Shown piece after piece: positions 25,426 to 34,638 of a stretch of DNA of 64,000 nucleotides. The stretch comes from Halopiger djelfimassiliensis (GTDB lineage Archaea; Halobacteriota; Halobacteria; Halobacteriales; Natrialbaceae). Where the stretch lies: positions 962,659 to 1,026,658 of the forward strand of contig NZ_HG315684.1 in the NCBI RefSeq assembly GCF_000455365.1. Reading direction: 5' to 3'. The position numbers and the translations under genes were made by a program. How positions within the stretch are numbered: the stretch's first letter is position 1; each line of letters starts with the position of its first letter. Under the pieces are notes generated by a model that was not told where the DNA came from, searched no databases, and was given only the letters and a program-made list of their open reading frames with translations.

Positions 25426-25812
25426 ATGGAACCGACGTTCGTCTACGATGACGATTGCGGGTTTTGCACGTGGTGGGCCGACTTCTTCGCCGACCGGACG
25501 TCGCTCCGGATCGTCGGGTTCAGCGAGCTCTCGCCGGAACTGCGCGAACGGCTGCCCGAGTACTACGAGGAGTGTTCGCATCTGGTGACCGACCGCAGGG
25601 TGTACTCCTGTGGCGCGTCGATCGAACAGGCGCTCGCTCGCTCCGATATCGGCGGCTCCGTCGACGACATGCTTCGGTTCCTTCGGAACTTCGAGGACTA
25701 CGAGCGGTTCCGCGAGCGCGGCTACCGATGGGTAGCGGACAACCGTGATCTGTGGGGCCGGGTCCTGTCGAAGACGCCGCCGGTGAGACGGGACTCGAGC
25801 GACCGACGCTGA
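25426..25812 (+). CDS. DCC-family thiol-disulfide oxidoreductase (DUF393)
   Basis: 128 residues. The N-terminal motif YDDDCGFCTWWADFF (residues 7-21) is the DCC signature with its C-x-x-C pair. The rest fits the thioredoxin-like fold of DUF393. Such proteins are thought to reduce or form disulfides. The convergent neighbour is a lipase maturation factor, whose disulfide-bonded clients make a functional pairing plausible (inference). The stops of the two genes are 2 bases apart. Confidence 0.88.
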   Translation: MEPTFVYDDDCGFCTWWADFFADRTSLRIVGFSELSPELRERLPEYYEECSHLVTDRRVYSCGASIEQALARSDIGGSVDDMLRFLRNFEDYERFRERGYRWVADNRDLWGRVLSKTPPVRRDSSDRR

Positions 25813-25814
25813 CG

Positions 25815-27290
25815 TCACAGCCCCGGCCCGCGAACCCGAAGCTCCTCGATCGAGACAGGGCCGACGTACGTGCCGACGCGCTCGCGGTGCCACCAGTCCC
25901 CGCTCTCGGCCCGTTCCGCGGGCGTCGTGTATCGATAGCGATAGCGGATCGCACGGACGTACGTCGGTGCATCGGCCCCCTTCACGTTCGAATCGGCGAA
26001 CGGGTCCTCGGCCAGCAACGCGAGGGTCCGGTCGTCGCCTTCCAGCAACTTCGTCAGCAACCGCAGGAACCACGGGTGGTACCGTGGGGTCGGCGTCATG
26101 GCGGCGAACCACAGCTGCCAGTCCAGCCGGAGGTGATACGGCGCGATCTGGGGCGGCCGTCGTCCGGGGTCGGTCGGCTTCCCTTTGAACCGGTATGGCT
26201 TCCACTCCGTTTCCGGGGTGATCTCGTCGGCCGTCGTTCCCTGGACGACGATCTCGTGGCGGTCCCGCGTCACCGAGCCGAACGCGCCGTACGTATTGAC
26301 GAGATGGAGCGGATCGAAGGCGGTGTTCATCGTCTGGCTCTCCGAGAGCATGTTCTCGACCGGACGGATGCTCATGGCCAGAACGACGAGCGCGACCAGG
26401 ATCGCCGCCCCCTCGAGATAGAGCGGCGTCGCCGCGGTCGCCGGCGTCGAGACGGGAACCACGGCGGTCACGATCCCGTCGTTGAACGTCGCGACCGCGA
26501 GGACGATCGTAAGCGCGTTCAGCCAGGCGAAGTTTCCGGTAAGCAACAGCCAGCCCTGAAAGCCGATCGTGGCGAGGCCGGCAAGCGCCGACAGGGGCTG
26601 TGGCGCGAAGTAGAGAAACGGGACCGCGAGTTCGAGGACGTGATTTCCGAACGTTTCGATCCGGTGAAACCGATCGGGGAGGTGGTGTGCGAACCAACTG
26701 AGCGGATTCGGGATCGGCTGGGTCTCGTAGTGGTCGTCCATGCAGGTCAGCTCCCGCCAGCACTCGTCCCCGCGGAGTTTGATGAGCCCCGCACCGAACA
26801 TGTTGCGAAAGAGCACCCACTGGAGGAGCAACAGGACGACGACCGGCGGCGCGACGTCGCCCGCACCCAGAAAGATCGTCAGGAAGCCGGTTTCGAGCAG
26901 CATCGACTCCCAGCCGTAGCCGTAGAAGGTCTGACCGGCGTTGACGAACGAGAGGTACAGCCCCCACAGCGTCGCCCACAGAAGCATTGACGCGGGGGTC
27001 GCGTACGGACTAGGGAGCCAGTACGGGACCGCAAGCACTGCCAGTCCGGAGAGGCAGACGCCGGTCCAGGCCGCCAGCCCGATGACCCGATCGTCCGGAT
27101 AGAAATAGAAGAGGCTCGGCCGCTCGCGGACGGACGCGCCGTCGGCGTACCACTCGATCGGTAACAGGCCGTCCTCGCCGGCGAGGGGGCGAAACTGGAA
27201 CGCGGCGACGAGGAAGGCGAGCAGGTACAACAGCGCCAGCCCCCGCTGGAAGAGAAAGCGGACCAGCCAGAACCCCTCCCCGGGGAACAT
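25815..27290 (-). CDS. Lipase maturation factor family membrane protein
   Basis: 491 residues. About six helices in the first 330 residues and the motifs FVNAGQTFYGYGWESMLLETGFL, FGAGLIKLRGDECWREL, and NPLSWFAHHLP define LMF1-type proteins. The large C-terminal soluble domain carries the conserved NTYGAFGSVTRDRHEIVVQG and PYHLRLDWQLWFAAM segments. The animal homologue helps lipases fold in the ER; the archaeal role is unproven and may be folding of exported proteins. Confidence 0.9.
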   Translation of the reverse strand: MFPGEGFWLVRFLFQRGLALLYLLAFLVAAFQFRPLAGEDGLLPIEWYADGASVRERPSLFYFYPDDRVIGLAAWTGVCLSGLAVLAVPYWLPSPYATPASMLLWATLWGLYLSFVNAGQTFYGYGWESMLLETGFLTIFLGAGDVAPPVVVLLLLQWVLFRNMFGAGLIKLRGDECWRELTCMDDHYETQPIPNPLSWFAHHLPDRFHRIETFGNHVLELAVPFLYFAPQPLSALAGLATIGFQGWLLLTGNFAWLNALTIVLAVATFNDGIVTAVVPVSTPATAATPLYLEGAAILVALVVLAMSIRPVENMLSESQTMNTAFDPLHLVNTYGAFGSVTRDRHEIVVQGTTADEITPETEWKPYRFKGKPTDPGRRPPQIAPYHLRLDWQLWFAAMTPTPRYHPWFLRLLTKLLEGDDRTLALLAEDPFADSNVKGADAPTYVRAIRYRYRYTTPAERAESGDWWHRERVGTYVGPVSIEELRVRGPGL

Positions 27291-27392
27291 ACGCGGCCGT
27301 AGCTCCGGGATCGGGAAAGGTGTGACGGGGAGAGTCGAACGGATCGAGACGGCCCACGAGGTATCTCGAGCGGCCCGCTTGCGAGGGCGGCG

Positions 27393-28178
27393 CTACCCGG
27401 AGAAGTCGTCGAGCCACGACTGCACCGTTCCCTGCAACGCGCCGGTCGTACTCCCGAGGTTCAGGATCTGGTACCCGGAGTCGGCCTTCTCGTTGACGTC
27501 GTCCATGCCGAAGCCGAGACCGCCGAGGGGAACGTCGGCCTCGAGCGCGCGCGTTCGGATCTCTTCGACCAGTTCTTCGACGTCGTCGTGGGTCGGCTCA
27601 CCGGGGTGGCCCGTCGAGACGGCGAGGTCGAGCGGGCCGGCGAAGACGAACCCCAGATCGGGAACGTCGAGTATCTCATCGAGGTTCCCCACCGCGGTCG
27701 GGTTCTCGATCGTCACGCCGACGACGATCTCCTCGTCTTCGCTGGCCGCGTAGTCGTCGGTGGTTCCCCACCGACTCGCACGCGGGGCGGCGAACCCCCG
27801 CCGTCCCGCGTCGCCGTCGTATCGGAACCGCGATGCCCGTACCGCTTGTCGGACCTCCGCGGCCGTCTCGATCCGCGAAACGAAGAGGTTCCGGACGCCC
27901 GCGTCGAGGGCCTTGCGCACCATCCCGGGATCGGGTTCGGGCAGCCGAACGAGCAGTTCCGTTCCCGAAACGTCCGCGGCCCGAAGGAGGTCCGCCATCC
28001 GCTCGCCGTCCCACGGACTCGGGCCGGCGTGCTCGAGGTCGATCCAGACGAAATCGAGCCCGAGCTCGCCGTAGAACTCGACGAGGGTCGGGGAGTACGT
28101 ACTCTCGAGGACCCCGAGTGCGACGTCGCCGTCCTCGAGCGTTCGTCGAAGCGCGTTCGATCGCGGTAACGTGGACAT
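27393..28178 (-). CDS. HpcH/HpaI-type aldolase
   Basis: 261 residues from MSTLPRSNALR. The motifs FVWIDLEHAGPSPWD, VRLPEPDPGMVRKALDAGV, SRIETAAE and IENPTAVGNLDEIL outline the class II pyruvate aldolase barrel, with the metal-binding Glu in the RIETAAE segment. It cleaves or forms 2-oxo acid aldols, for example 2-keto-3-deoxy sugar acids or 4-hydroxy-2-oxo-heptanedioate. The exact substrate is unknown. Divergent from the cupin gene. Confidence 0.9.
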   Translation of the reverse strand: MSTLPRSNALRRTLEDGDVALGVLESTYSPTLVEFYGELGLDFVWIDLEHAGPSPWDGERMADLLRAADVSGTELLVRLPEPDPGMVRKALDAGVRNLFVSRIETAAEVRQAVRASRFRYDGDAGRRGFAAPRASRWGTTDDYAASEDEEIVVGVTIENPTAVGNLDEILDVPDLGFVFAGPLDLAVSTGHPGEPTHDDVEELVEEIRTRALEADVPLGGLGFGMDDVNEKADSGYQILNLGSTTGALQGTVQSWLDDFSG

Positions 28179-28283
28179 AGGCGACGGACACGAAGGACCG
28201 GCATAAACCTTCGCGGCGAACGCCCTCGCTGGCAACGGGTGCCGGTGGCTTACACTAACGTCCCCCCGTTCCGAAACCAACCC

Positions 28284-28766
28284 ATGGAACGTATCTCGAT
28301 CGACGACGTCGACCCCGAACCGTACGACGACGAACTCCACAGCGACCGGCGCGACCTCGGCGACGCCCTCGGAGCCGCCCACGTCGCGGTCGTCCGATAC
28401 GCGCTCGGCCCGGGCGAACGTTTGAGCGGGGCGGTCCACGCCCACGCCGATCAGGAAGAACTGTTCGTCGTGCTCGAAGGAACGGCGACGTTCGAGACCG
28501 GCGACGGCGAGATCACCGTCGACGAGGACGAGGCGATCAGGTTCGCTCCCGGCGAGTTCCAGTCGGGATGGAACGACGCGAACGGCCGCCTCGTCGTGCT
28601 TGCACTCGGCGCACCCCGCGGGAGCGACGACGTCCGCGTCACGCGGATTCCGGTTCTGGACGACAGGACCGTCGCGTGTCCCGAGTGCGATCACGACCAC
28701 ATGCGGATCGCGGACGGGTCGGGGCTGGTCTGTCCCGACTGCGGGGCGACGACGACCGTCGAGTAA
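28284..28766 (+). CDS. Cupin protein with C-terminal zinc ribbon
   Basis: 160 residues from MERISIDDVDPEPY. The cupin core is at residues 30-105: HAHADQEELFVVLEGTA and the second half with FAPGEFQSGWN. A rubredoxin-like zinc ribbon (CPECDHDHM...CPDCG) closes the protein at 130-155. Cupins bind metal and small acids or sugars; the ribbon suggests protein or nucleic acid contact. It is divergent from the HpaI-type aldolase, so a shared sugar-acid role is possible. Confidence 0.85.
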   Translation: MERISIDDVDPEPYDDELHSDRRDLGDALGAAHVAVVRYALGPGERLSGAVHAHADQEELFVVLEGTATFETGDGEITVDEDEAIRFAPGEFQSGWNDANGRLVVLALGAPRGSDDVRVTRIPVLDDRTVACPECDHDHMRIADGSGLVCPDCGATTTVE

Positions 28767-28787
28767 CTGTGGGAGTCGTCGTTCCAG

Positions 28788-31340
28788 TTACTCGAGCAGC
28801 GACCGCGAGGAGTTGGCGACGATCGCGGTTCCGGTCGCAAGCAGCGCGGCGGCGGTAACGGCGGGATTTAACACCCCCAGAACGGCGAGTGGGAGCACGA
28901 TCGCGTTGTAGGTGAACGCCAGCACGAGGTTTCGTGCGACGCGTTTCCGGGCGGCTTTCGAGAGCGCGAACGCCCGCTCGACCCCGGCGAGGTCGTCGTC
29001 GACGATGGCGAGGTCGGCCGCGTCGGAGGCAAGCGCCGTCCCGCTCCCGAGCGAAACCCCGAGATCCGCTTCGGCCAGCGCCGGGGCGTCGTTCGTCCCG
29101 TCTCCGGCCATCGCCACGTCGTGTTCGGCGCTCAGCCTGCGGATCGCCGCGGTCTTTCCGGCGGGCGAAACGCCGGCGAAGACGTGATCGACGCCGGGGT
29201 GGTCCGCGAACGCGTCCGTCGCCGGTTCGTCGTCGCCCGTAAGCACCACCACGTCGATCCCGCTCTCGTCGAGCGCCGCGATCGTCTCGTCCCAGCCGGC
29301 TCTGGGCTCGTCGCCGACGACGACCAGCCCCTCCGCGCGGCCGTCGCGGCCGACGACGACGGGGAGCCGTCCGGCCTCCCGCGCCGCCGCGCTTCGGCTC
29401 TCGAGGGCCGGCTCGATGGTCCAGTCACGCTGGGGAAAGAGATCGGGGTGGCCCGCGAGCACCCGATCGCCGTCGACGACGCCCTCGACGCCCGTTTCGT
29501 GCGTTTGAAACGCCTCGATCCGTGATTCGTCCGTCGACCGGGCCGGGTCGCCGTCGGGGCGTGGCTCGCGGTCGTCGTCGGACCCGGGCTGTCCGCTCCC
29601 GAAGGCATCCGCGATGGCCGCCGCCGCCGGATGCGACGCCCGGCGTTCGAGGTCCCCGACGGCGCGCAACAGGTCGTCGGGTGCGTCGGCTTCGAGGACG
29701 GTCATCTCGCCGGTCGTGAGCGTCCCCGTCTTGTCGAAGACGACGACGTCGACGTCGCGCAGGCGTTCGAAGACGGTTTCGTCGAAGACGACGATGCCGT
29801 GAGCCATTGCGTCCCGGATGCTCGAGGCGACGGAACAGGGGGTCGCCAGCCCGAGCGCCCACGGACTGGCGGCGATGACGGTCAGGCAGACGGCCATCGC
29901 GGCGGCCATCGGTCCCGCGCCCAGCGCGAGGGCACCGATCCCGACGACGGCGGCGAGACCGAGAACGACCGGGACCACGGCCGCGGCGAGGCGGTCGACC
30001 CGCCGCTGGACGCCGTGGGTCGCACTCTGGAGGTTCCAAACGTCCCGCGTGAGTCGGTCGATGCTGCTGGTCGTCCGCTCGCCGACGTCGACGACCGCCG
30101 CGTCGCTCGTCACGACCGAGCCACCGATGACCGCGTCGCCGGCGGTCTTGGAAACGGGCAGGGATTCGCCGGTGACGACCGCTTCGTCGACCGTACACTC
30201 GCCCTCCGCCAGCGTCCCGTCGACCGGAATCCGTTCGCCGGCACGAACGAGCACTCGGTCGCCCGACTCGAGGTCTTCGACCGGTACCTCCCGGGTCGTC
30301 CCGTCGCGGTCGTAGCGGCGCGCGGTGTCGACCTGCGAGATCGTCAACTCGGTGAGCTGGTTCATCGCGCGCCGTTTGGTGGTCGCTTCGTAGACGAAGG
30401 CGGCCATTACGGTCGCGGCGACGAGGATCGTCAGGTCGTAGTAGACGTCGATCCGGCCGGCGAAAAACGCGAGCGTACCGTAACAGTAGGCCCCGACTAT
30501 CGTCAGCGCCGCGAGCAGGTGCGTACTCGGCTGCCGGAGTTTCAGGCTCACGTACGCGCCACGCAAGAGCGGGCGGCCGGTCAGATAGAGGACGGCACCC
30601 GTCATCGCGAAGAAGACCGGCAGAAAGAGGATGCCGTCGAACCCGGAGAAGGCGTCCTCGTACAGCCCCAACACCCCCCAGTCGACGATCGAGGCGAGAT
30701 ACACCGGGTAGAGGAGAGCGGCGTACGGCACCAGCAGGAACGATCCGAAGACGATCCCGACGATGTACCGCATCTCGAACATATCCTCCGTTCGGCGCTT
30801 GCGCAGCCCCTGCATCTCGCGTGAGCGCCGGGTGCCGCCGGTGGATTCGGCGTCGTCCCCGACGGCCGCATCCTCGCGGAGGTACGCCGTGTAGCCGGTC
30901 GTACTCAGCGCGTCCTCGAGCGCGGACGCCGAAACCCGGTCAGGGTCGTGATCGACGCGGACGGTCTCCGTGACGTAGCTCGCCGCGGCGTCGACGACGC
31001 CCGCCGTGGACTCCGCGACGGTTTCCAGATAGGATTCACACAGCGCCGAGTGCATGCCGTCGATCCGGAGGAACGTGCGGACGGCATCGTCCGGCGGTCC
31101 GTCCGTCCCTTCCCGTGTCCGGTCCGGGCTGTGGGCGACGGCGTCGTGTTCGTCGACTCCGTCCGACGGCGCGTCGAGGGTGTGTGCGATATCGCGACAG
31201 CCGGCCGAACAGAACGGGCCGTCGGCTGCCGCCTCCGTCGCTTCGGAGCCGTCCGATCTGCCCGGCGCGACGGGCGTGCCGGACAGTCGGCTGCCACACA
31301 ACTGACAGCGGTCGTCCGCCGATCGACAGTCGCTCACCAC
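28788..31340 (-). CDS. Heavy-metal P1B-type ATPase with atypical metal motifs
   Basis: 850 residues. The N-terminus has a Cys-rich CQLCGS...FCSAGC segment, then an HMA domain in which the usual GMxCxxC is GMHSALC (Ser98, Cys101). Eight helices follow. VVTGES, FDKTGTLTTGE (Asp536) and GDGTNDAPAL are intact, so the pump core is complete. The intramembrane CPC/SPC motif is SPW (Ser492-Pro493-Trp494), lacking the Cys ligand. It exports a soft metal ion (Cu, Zn or similar), but its specificity cannot be taken from the motif. Confidence 0.9.
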   Translation of the reverse strand: MVSDCRSADDRCQLCGSRLSGTPVAPGRSDGSEATEAAADGPFCSAGCRDIAHTLDAPSDGVDEHDAVAHSPDRTREGTDGPPDDAVRTFLRIDGMHSALCESYLETVAESTAGVVDAAASYVTETVRVDHDPDRVSASALEDALSTTGYTAYLREDAAVGDDAESTGGTRRSREMQGLRKRRTEDMFEMRYIVGIVFGSFLLVPYAALLYPVYLASIVDWGVLGLYEDAFSGFDGILFLPVFFAMTGAVLYLTGRPLLRGAYVSLKLRQPSTHLLAALTIVGAYCYGTLAFFAGRIDVYYDLTILVAATVMAAFVYEATTKRRAMNQLTELTISQVDTARRYDRDGTTREVPVEDLESGDRVLVRAGERIPVDGTLAEGECTVDEAVVTGESLPVSKTAGDAVIGGSVVTSDAAVVDVGERTTSSIDRLTRDVWNLQSATHGVQRRVDRLAAAVVPVVLGLAAVVGIGALALGAGPMAAAMAVCLTVIAASPWALGLATPCSVASSIRDAMAHGIVVFDETVFERLRDVDVVVFDKTGTLTTGEMTVLEADAPDDLLRAVGDLERRASHPAAAAIADAFGSGQPGSDDDREPRPDGDPARSTDESRIEAFQTHETGVEGVVDGDRVLAGHPDLFPQRDWTIEPALESRSAAAREAGRLPVVVGRDGRAEGLVVVGDEPRAGWDETIAALDESGIDVVVLTGDDEPATDAFADHPGVDHVFAGVSPAGKTAAIRRLSAEHDVAMAGDGTNDAPALAEADLGVSLGSGTALASDAADLAIVDDDLAGVERAFALSKAARKRVARNLVLAFTYNAIVLPLAVLGVLNPAVTAAALLATGTAIVANSSRSLLE

Positions 31341-31466
31341 ACGTGTGCTGGGACCGTCGAGGCAAATAACGGTACGTATGTCGCCGCTGTGTCCGCTGTC
31401 CGTTCGAGGGGCGGTCGGCCGCAGTGGGTCGCCCGTTCAGCGCCCGTTTCGCCGACCGGATGGCGG

Positions 31467-32762
31467 TTAGTCGCGGATTTCCCCGATCGTATTCACCAGA
31501 TCCCGGACGAACGGAAGCGGATCGTCCCGACTGAGGTAGTCGAACCGCGGCTGGTCGACGAGCGATCGGACCACGTCCGCCAGCGCGTCCGTAACGTCCG
31601 GTTTCTCGACCAGCGGCACGTCGTCGACGAGAACCGAGTGGAGGTACAGGAGTTCGCCCCGCAACAGATGGCCGCCGATGTCAGACCGGTAGTCGTGATC
31701 GATCCGCGATCGCTGTCCGGACGCCAGCAGCCAGTAGTAGTAGGGGAAATCAGCCCCCGTCTGTACCGTAAACGGTAACGACGACCAGAACCGGGGGTTG
31801 ACCTCCATGAGTTTGAACTCGCCCGTCGACTCGTCGCGCAGGAACTCGACCATTGCGAGCCCGTGCCAGTCCAGGTGATCGAGCAACGCCCGCCCCGCGT
31901 TCTCGAGTGCCGGAATCCGGGTCGATTCGCGGTACGCGCTCGGACCGCCGGCGTAACTCCAGCCGCGACGCTGGCGGTGCTGAAACGTCGCCACCGGCTC
32001 CCCGCGGTCGTAGAGGGCGAAGAACCCGTACTCGTCGGTCGTGGGGATGTACTGTTGGACGACCGGAACGTGGTGCATCTCCGACCGCAGCCGCTCGGTG
32101 AGGTCGGTCGTCGTCGACACCGTCCCGCCGTCGGATTCGGCGCTGGGGGCGGCCCCGGTCCCGGAACCGACGGCCGGCGCGGACGCGAGGGCGGATTCGA
32201 ACTCCAGATACCGCGTCGAGGGCGGAGCGACACACGTCTCCGGTGTGTACCGGTCGAGATACGCATCCCCGAGGATCGAATACCGCGGTTTGACGATCCA
32301 CTCCCGATCCGCGTCGGGCAGCGCCGTAAACAGCGTCGTCTCCGGCACGGAAACGCCCGCGGACTCCGCGGCTTCGAAGAGCCGCACGCGGTCCTGAACG
32401 CGAGCGAGCGTGTCGAACTGTGGCCAGGGTGTCGCCACGTGCTCGCGAAACTCGTCTCTGTACCTCGAGAGGACGTAGACGTCCGGTTCGCGGACGGGAA
32501 CGATCGTACACACGTCGGGCCGCATCGCAAGCGACCGCAGCGCCTCCTTGTACGCCACCAGGTCGTCGTGTGGCGAGGGCACGAGCACCGATTCGTCGCA
32601 GTACCGCGATCGGAACGCCGGCGTCGTTTCCTCGCTCGAGACGACGATCGTCCGGATCCCCCGTCGGCCGAGCGATCGGAGACACGCGACGGTACTCGGC
32701 GCGTTGATGCCTGGAACGACGACTGTTCGGTTCCCGGTTCCGTTCCAGGGAGTCGTTTCCAT
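31467..32762 (-). CDS. ATP-grasp carboxylate-amine ligase
   Basis: 431 residues. N-terminal nucleotide-fold domain (VVVPGINAPSTVACLRSLGRRGI), then the ATP-grasp region with EWIVKPRYSILGDAYL and FLRDESTGEFKLMEVNPRFWSSLPF, which holds the Mg-binding Glu and Asn. These ligases join a carboxylate to an amine through acyl phosphate. The substrate is unknown. Adjacent to a beta-propeller gene (40 bases upstream), it may modify surface polymers or make a small peptide-like metabolite. Confidence 0.88.
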   Translation of the reverse strand: METTPWNGTGNRTVVVPGINAPSTVACLRSLGRRGIRTIVVSSEETTPAFRSRYCDESVLVPSPHDDLVAYKEALRSLAMRPDVCTIVPVREPDVYVLSRYRDEFREHVATPWPQFDTLARVQDRVRLFEAAESAGVSVPETTLFTALPDADREWIVKPRYSILGDAYLDRYTPETCVAPPSTRYLEFESALASAPAVGSGTGAAPSAESDGGTVSTTTDLTERLRSEMHHVPVVQQYIPTTDEYGFFALYDRGEPVATFQHRQRRGWSYAGGPSAYRESTRIPALENAGRALLDHLDWHGLAMVEFLRDESTGEFKLMEVNPRFWSSLPFTVQTGADFPYYYWLLASGQRSRIDHDYRSDIGGHLLRGELLYLHSVLVDDVPLVEKPDVTDALADVVRSLVDQPRFDYLSRDDPLPFVRDLVNTIGEIRD

Positions 32763-32801
32763 ACCGGCCGTTCCGGCTACCGGAGAAATGTAATGACGTG
32801 A

Positions 32802-34094
32802 CTAGCCGTCGCGGTCGGCCGAGTATCGGGTCCGTTCGACGACGCAACCGTCGTCCCCGACCGCGACCGCCCGATCCTCGCCGCTCGAGACGGCGTGCAA
32901 CGATCCGGGGGCGTCGGTCCCGAAGCGCTCCCACTCGAGCGCGCGCTCGTCCCGTTCGTGGATCGAGCCGTCGGCCGTACACACTATCGTCCGGTCCCCG
33001 TGTCGCGTGATCCCGGTCACCGACGCATCGGTGACCCGATCCGGCGTCCACGTGGTGTCCTCGTAGCGGTAGACGACGCCGTCGTCGGTGCTTACGCGAC
33101 AGTCCGTTCGCCCGCCCGTCGTGAGGTCGGACAGCGTTCCGTCGGCACCGACCGGCCCGACGGACGCGAACGTCTCACCCCCGTCCGTCGTCTCGAAGAC
33201 GGCGTCGCTCGTGTCACAGCAGTAGCCGACCGACTGATCGGCCATCGAAACCGCACACAGGCTCGAGCCGCTTCCCGGGGTGGTGGGACCGGTCCACGCG
33301 AGGTCGCCGTCGCGGTAGCGCCCGCGGAGGACCGCCCCGGAGCCGTTGATCAGCAGGATCGTCTCCTCGGTTGCCGGGCCGCCGACGGCGACGCCGAGCC
33401 AGTTGTCAGTGATCCCCGACGGTGCGGTGTAATCGGTGTGGTGTCCGGTATCGGCGTCGATGCGCCCGACTGTACCGCTGTTGCCCGCGACCCAGACGGC
33501 GGTGCCGTCGGCGGTCGCGTCGGCACCGAAGAGATCGTTCCCCCCGGCGGCCGGCCCGTCCGCCAGCAGGACCGTACTCGTCCCGTGATCGTCGGCGAGG
33601 ACGATGCCGCCGGTCCCGACCGCGTAGGCGCGACCCGGTTCGGCGACGGTGACGTCGTGCAACGCCGCGCTCGTCGGGGTGTCGATCGAGCGCCAGTACG
33701 CACCGTCGTGGCCCTCGAGCGGGCTGTTGCTATCGCCGGTTCGGTTATCGCCGTCTGGGGCGGCCGGTTCGGCCGTGCTACCGTTTGGAGGTGGCCGCTC
33801 GAGCGACGCATCGGGACGTTCCGACGCGTTTGCACCGGTTCCCGACCCCGTATCAGCGCCGTTCGATGTCGGCGGTCGGGACTCGCGTTCGCGGTCCCCG
33901 CCCCGCCGAAGATAGAGGACGACGGGCGGGACGACGTACGACGCGAGCGCGAGGACGACGAACCAGCGGTGGACGATCGTCAGCGTGCCGAACGCGGTCA
34001 GGCCGGCCGTGGCGACGGCGTGAATCCACGTCTTCGTGTACCGGCGAAAGAAGGGGACGAACCCGTCGGCGGCCGGGGGATCGTGGGTGGCCAT
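32802..34094 (-). CDS. Membrane-anchored beta-propeller protein
   Basis: 430 residues. Two hydrophobic helices at residues 22-64 anchor it. A Ser/Pro/Gly-rich linker (75-130) leads into about six propeller blades from residue 135, with repeated WVAGNSGTVGRID, AVGTGGIVLAD and CTADGSIHERD strand patterns. The blades resemble YCF48/photosystem-assembly-like and WD/sialidase-type propellers. Function unknown; it lies 40 bases upstream of the ATP-grasp ligase in the same direction. Confidence 0.83.
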   Translation of the reverse strand: MATHDPPAADGFVPFFRRYTKTWIHAVATAGLTAFGTLTIVHRWFVVLALASYVVPPVVLYLRRGGDRERESRPPTSNGADTGSGTGANASERPDASLERPPPNGSTAEPAAPDGDNRTGDSNSPLEGHDGAYWRSIDTPTSAALHDVTVAEPGRAYAVGTGGIVLADDHGTSTVLLADGPAAGGNDLFGADATADGTAVWVAGNSGTVGRIDADTGHHTDYTAPSGITDNWLGVAVGGPATEETILLINGSGAVLRGRYRDGDLAWTGPTTPGSGSSLCAVSMADQSVGYCCDTSDAVFETTDGGETFASVGPVGADGTLSDLTTGGRTDCRVSTDDGVVYRYEDTTWTPDRVTDASVTGITRHGDRTIVCTADGSIHERDERALEWERFGTDAPGSLHAVSSGEDRAVAVGDDGCVVERTRYSADRDG

Positions 34095-34223
34095 CCTGAA
34101 CTCGGGACGAGCCAGCGCCGAGCGCGGTGTCGTCCGAACGATCCCGACGCCGGCTGCTCGAGCGACGGTACCCGATCGACGGGCAAAAGCGTACTGCAGG
34201 CAACGGCGGCGAAACGGGCGGCG

Positions 34224-34523
34224 TCAGCGGTACGATCGACGTTGCATGCCGACGGTGACGGTGAGGACGCCGTTGTGACAGACGGCCTCGCGCTCGTCGG
34301 TAAACCCGCGCCAGCGCGGCGGCGCGGTGACGGTTCGATCGAAGACGGTGCCGTCGCGATCGATCCGGATCCGAAGGCGGTTCGAACCGATCGAGACGGT
34401 GATATCGGCTGCGTCAGCGGGGGCGGCATCGACGACGACCGTCAGGCGTCCGGCGACGCGATCGACCTCGACTCGCGTCGGGAGCGACCGCGTTTCGGGG
34501 GGCGTGGTGGAGGACACGACCAC
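34224..34523 (-). CDS. Hsp20-like small protein
   Basis: 99 residues. A compact alpha-crystallin-like core (RVEVDRVAGRLTVVVDAAPADAADITVSIGSNRLRIRIDRDG) is followed by the VCHNGVLTVTV strand. It lacks the IXI tail motif of true small heat-shock proteins, so it may be a divergent member (DUF7127-type). It probably binds unfolded protein or a partner domain. Confidence 0.7.
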   Translation of the reverse strand: MVVSSTTPPETRSLPTRVEVDRVAGRLTVVVDAAPADAADITVSIGSNRLRIRIDRDGTVFDRTVTAPPRWRGFTDEREAVCHNGVLTVTVGMQRRSYR

Positions 34524-34638
34524 GCGTTTTCACGCCGGGCGGAAACGCGTCCGCGTGAACAGGTGGACGCTTGATAGGCACGCGACCCCCGGCGGCCGGC
34601 GAACCCGGTCTCCGGTTCCAGCCGCCGAAGGACGCGGG

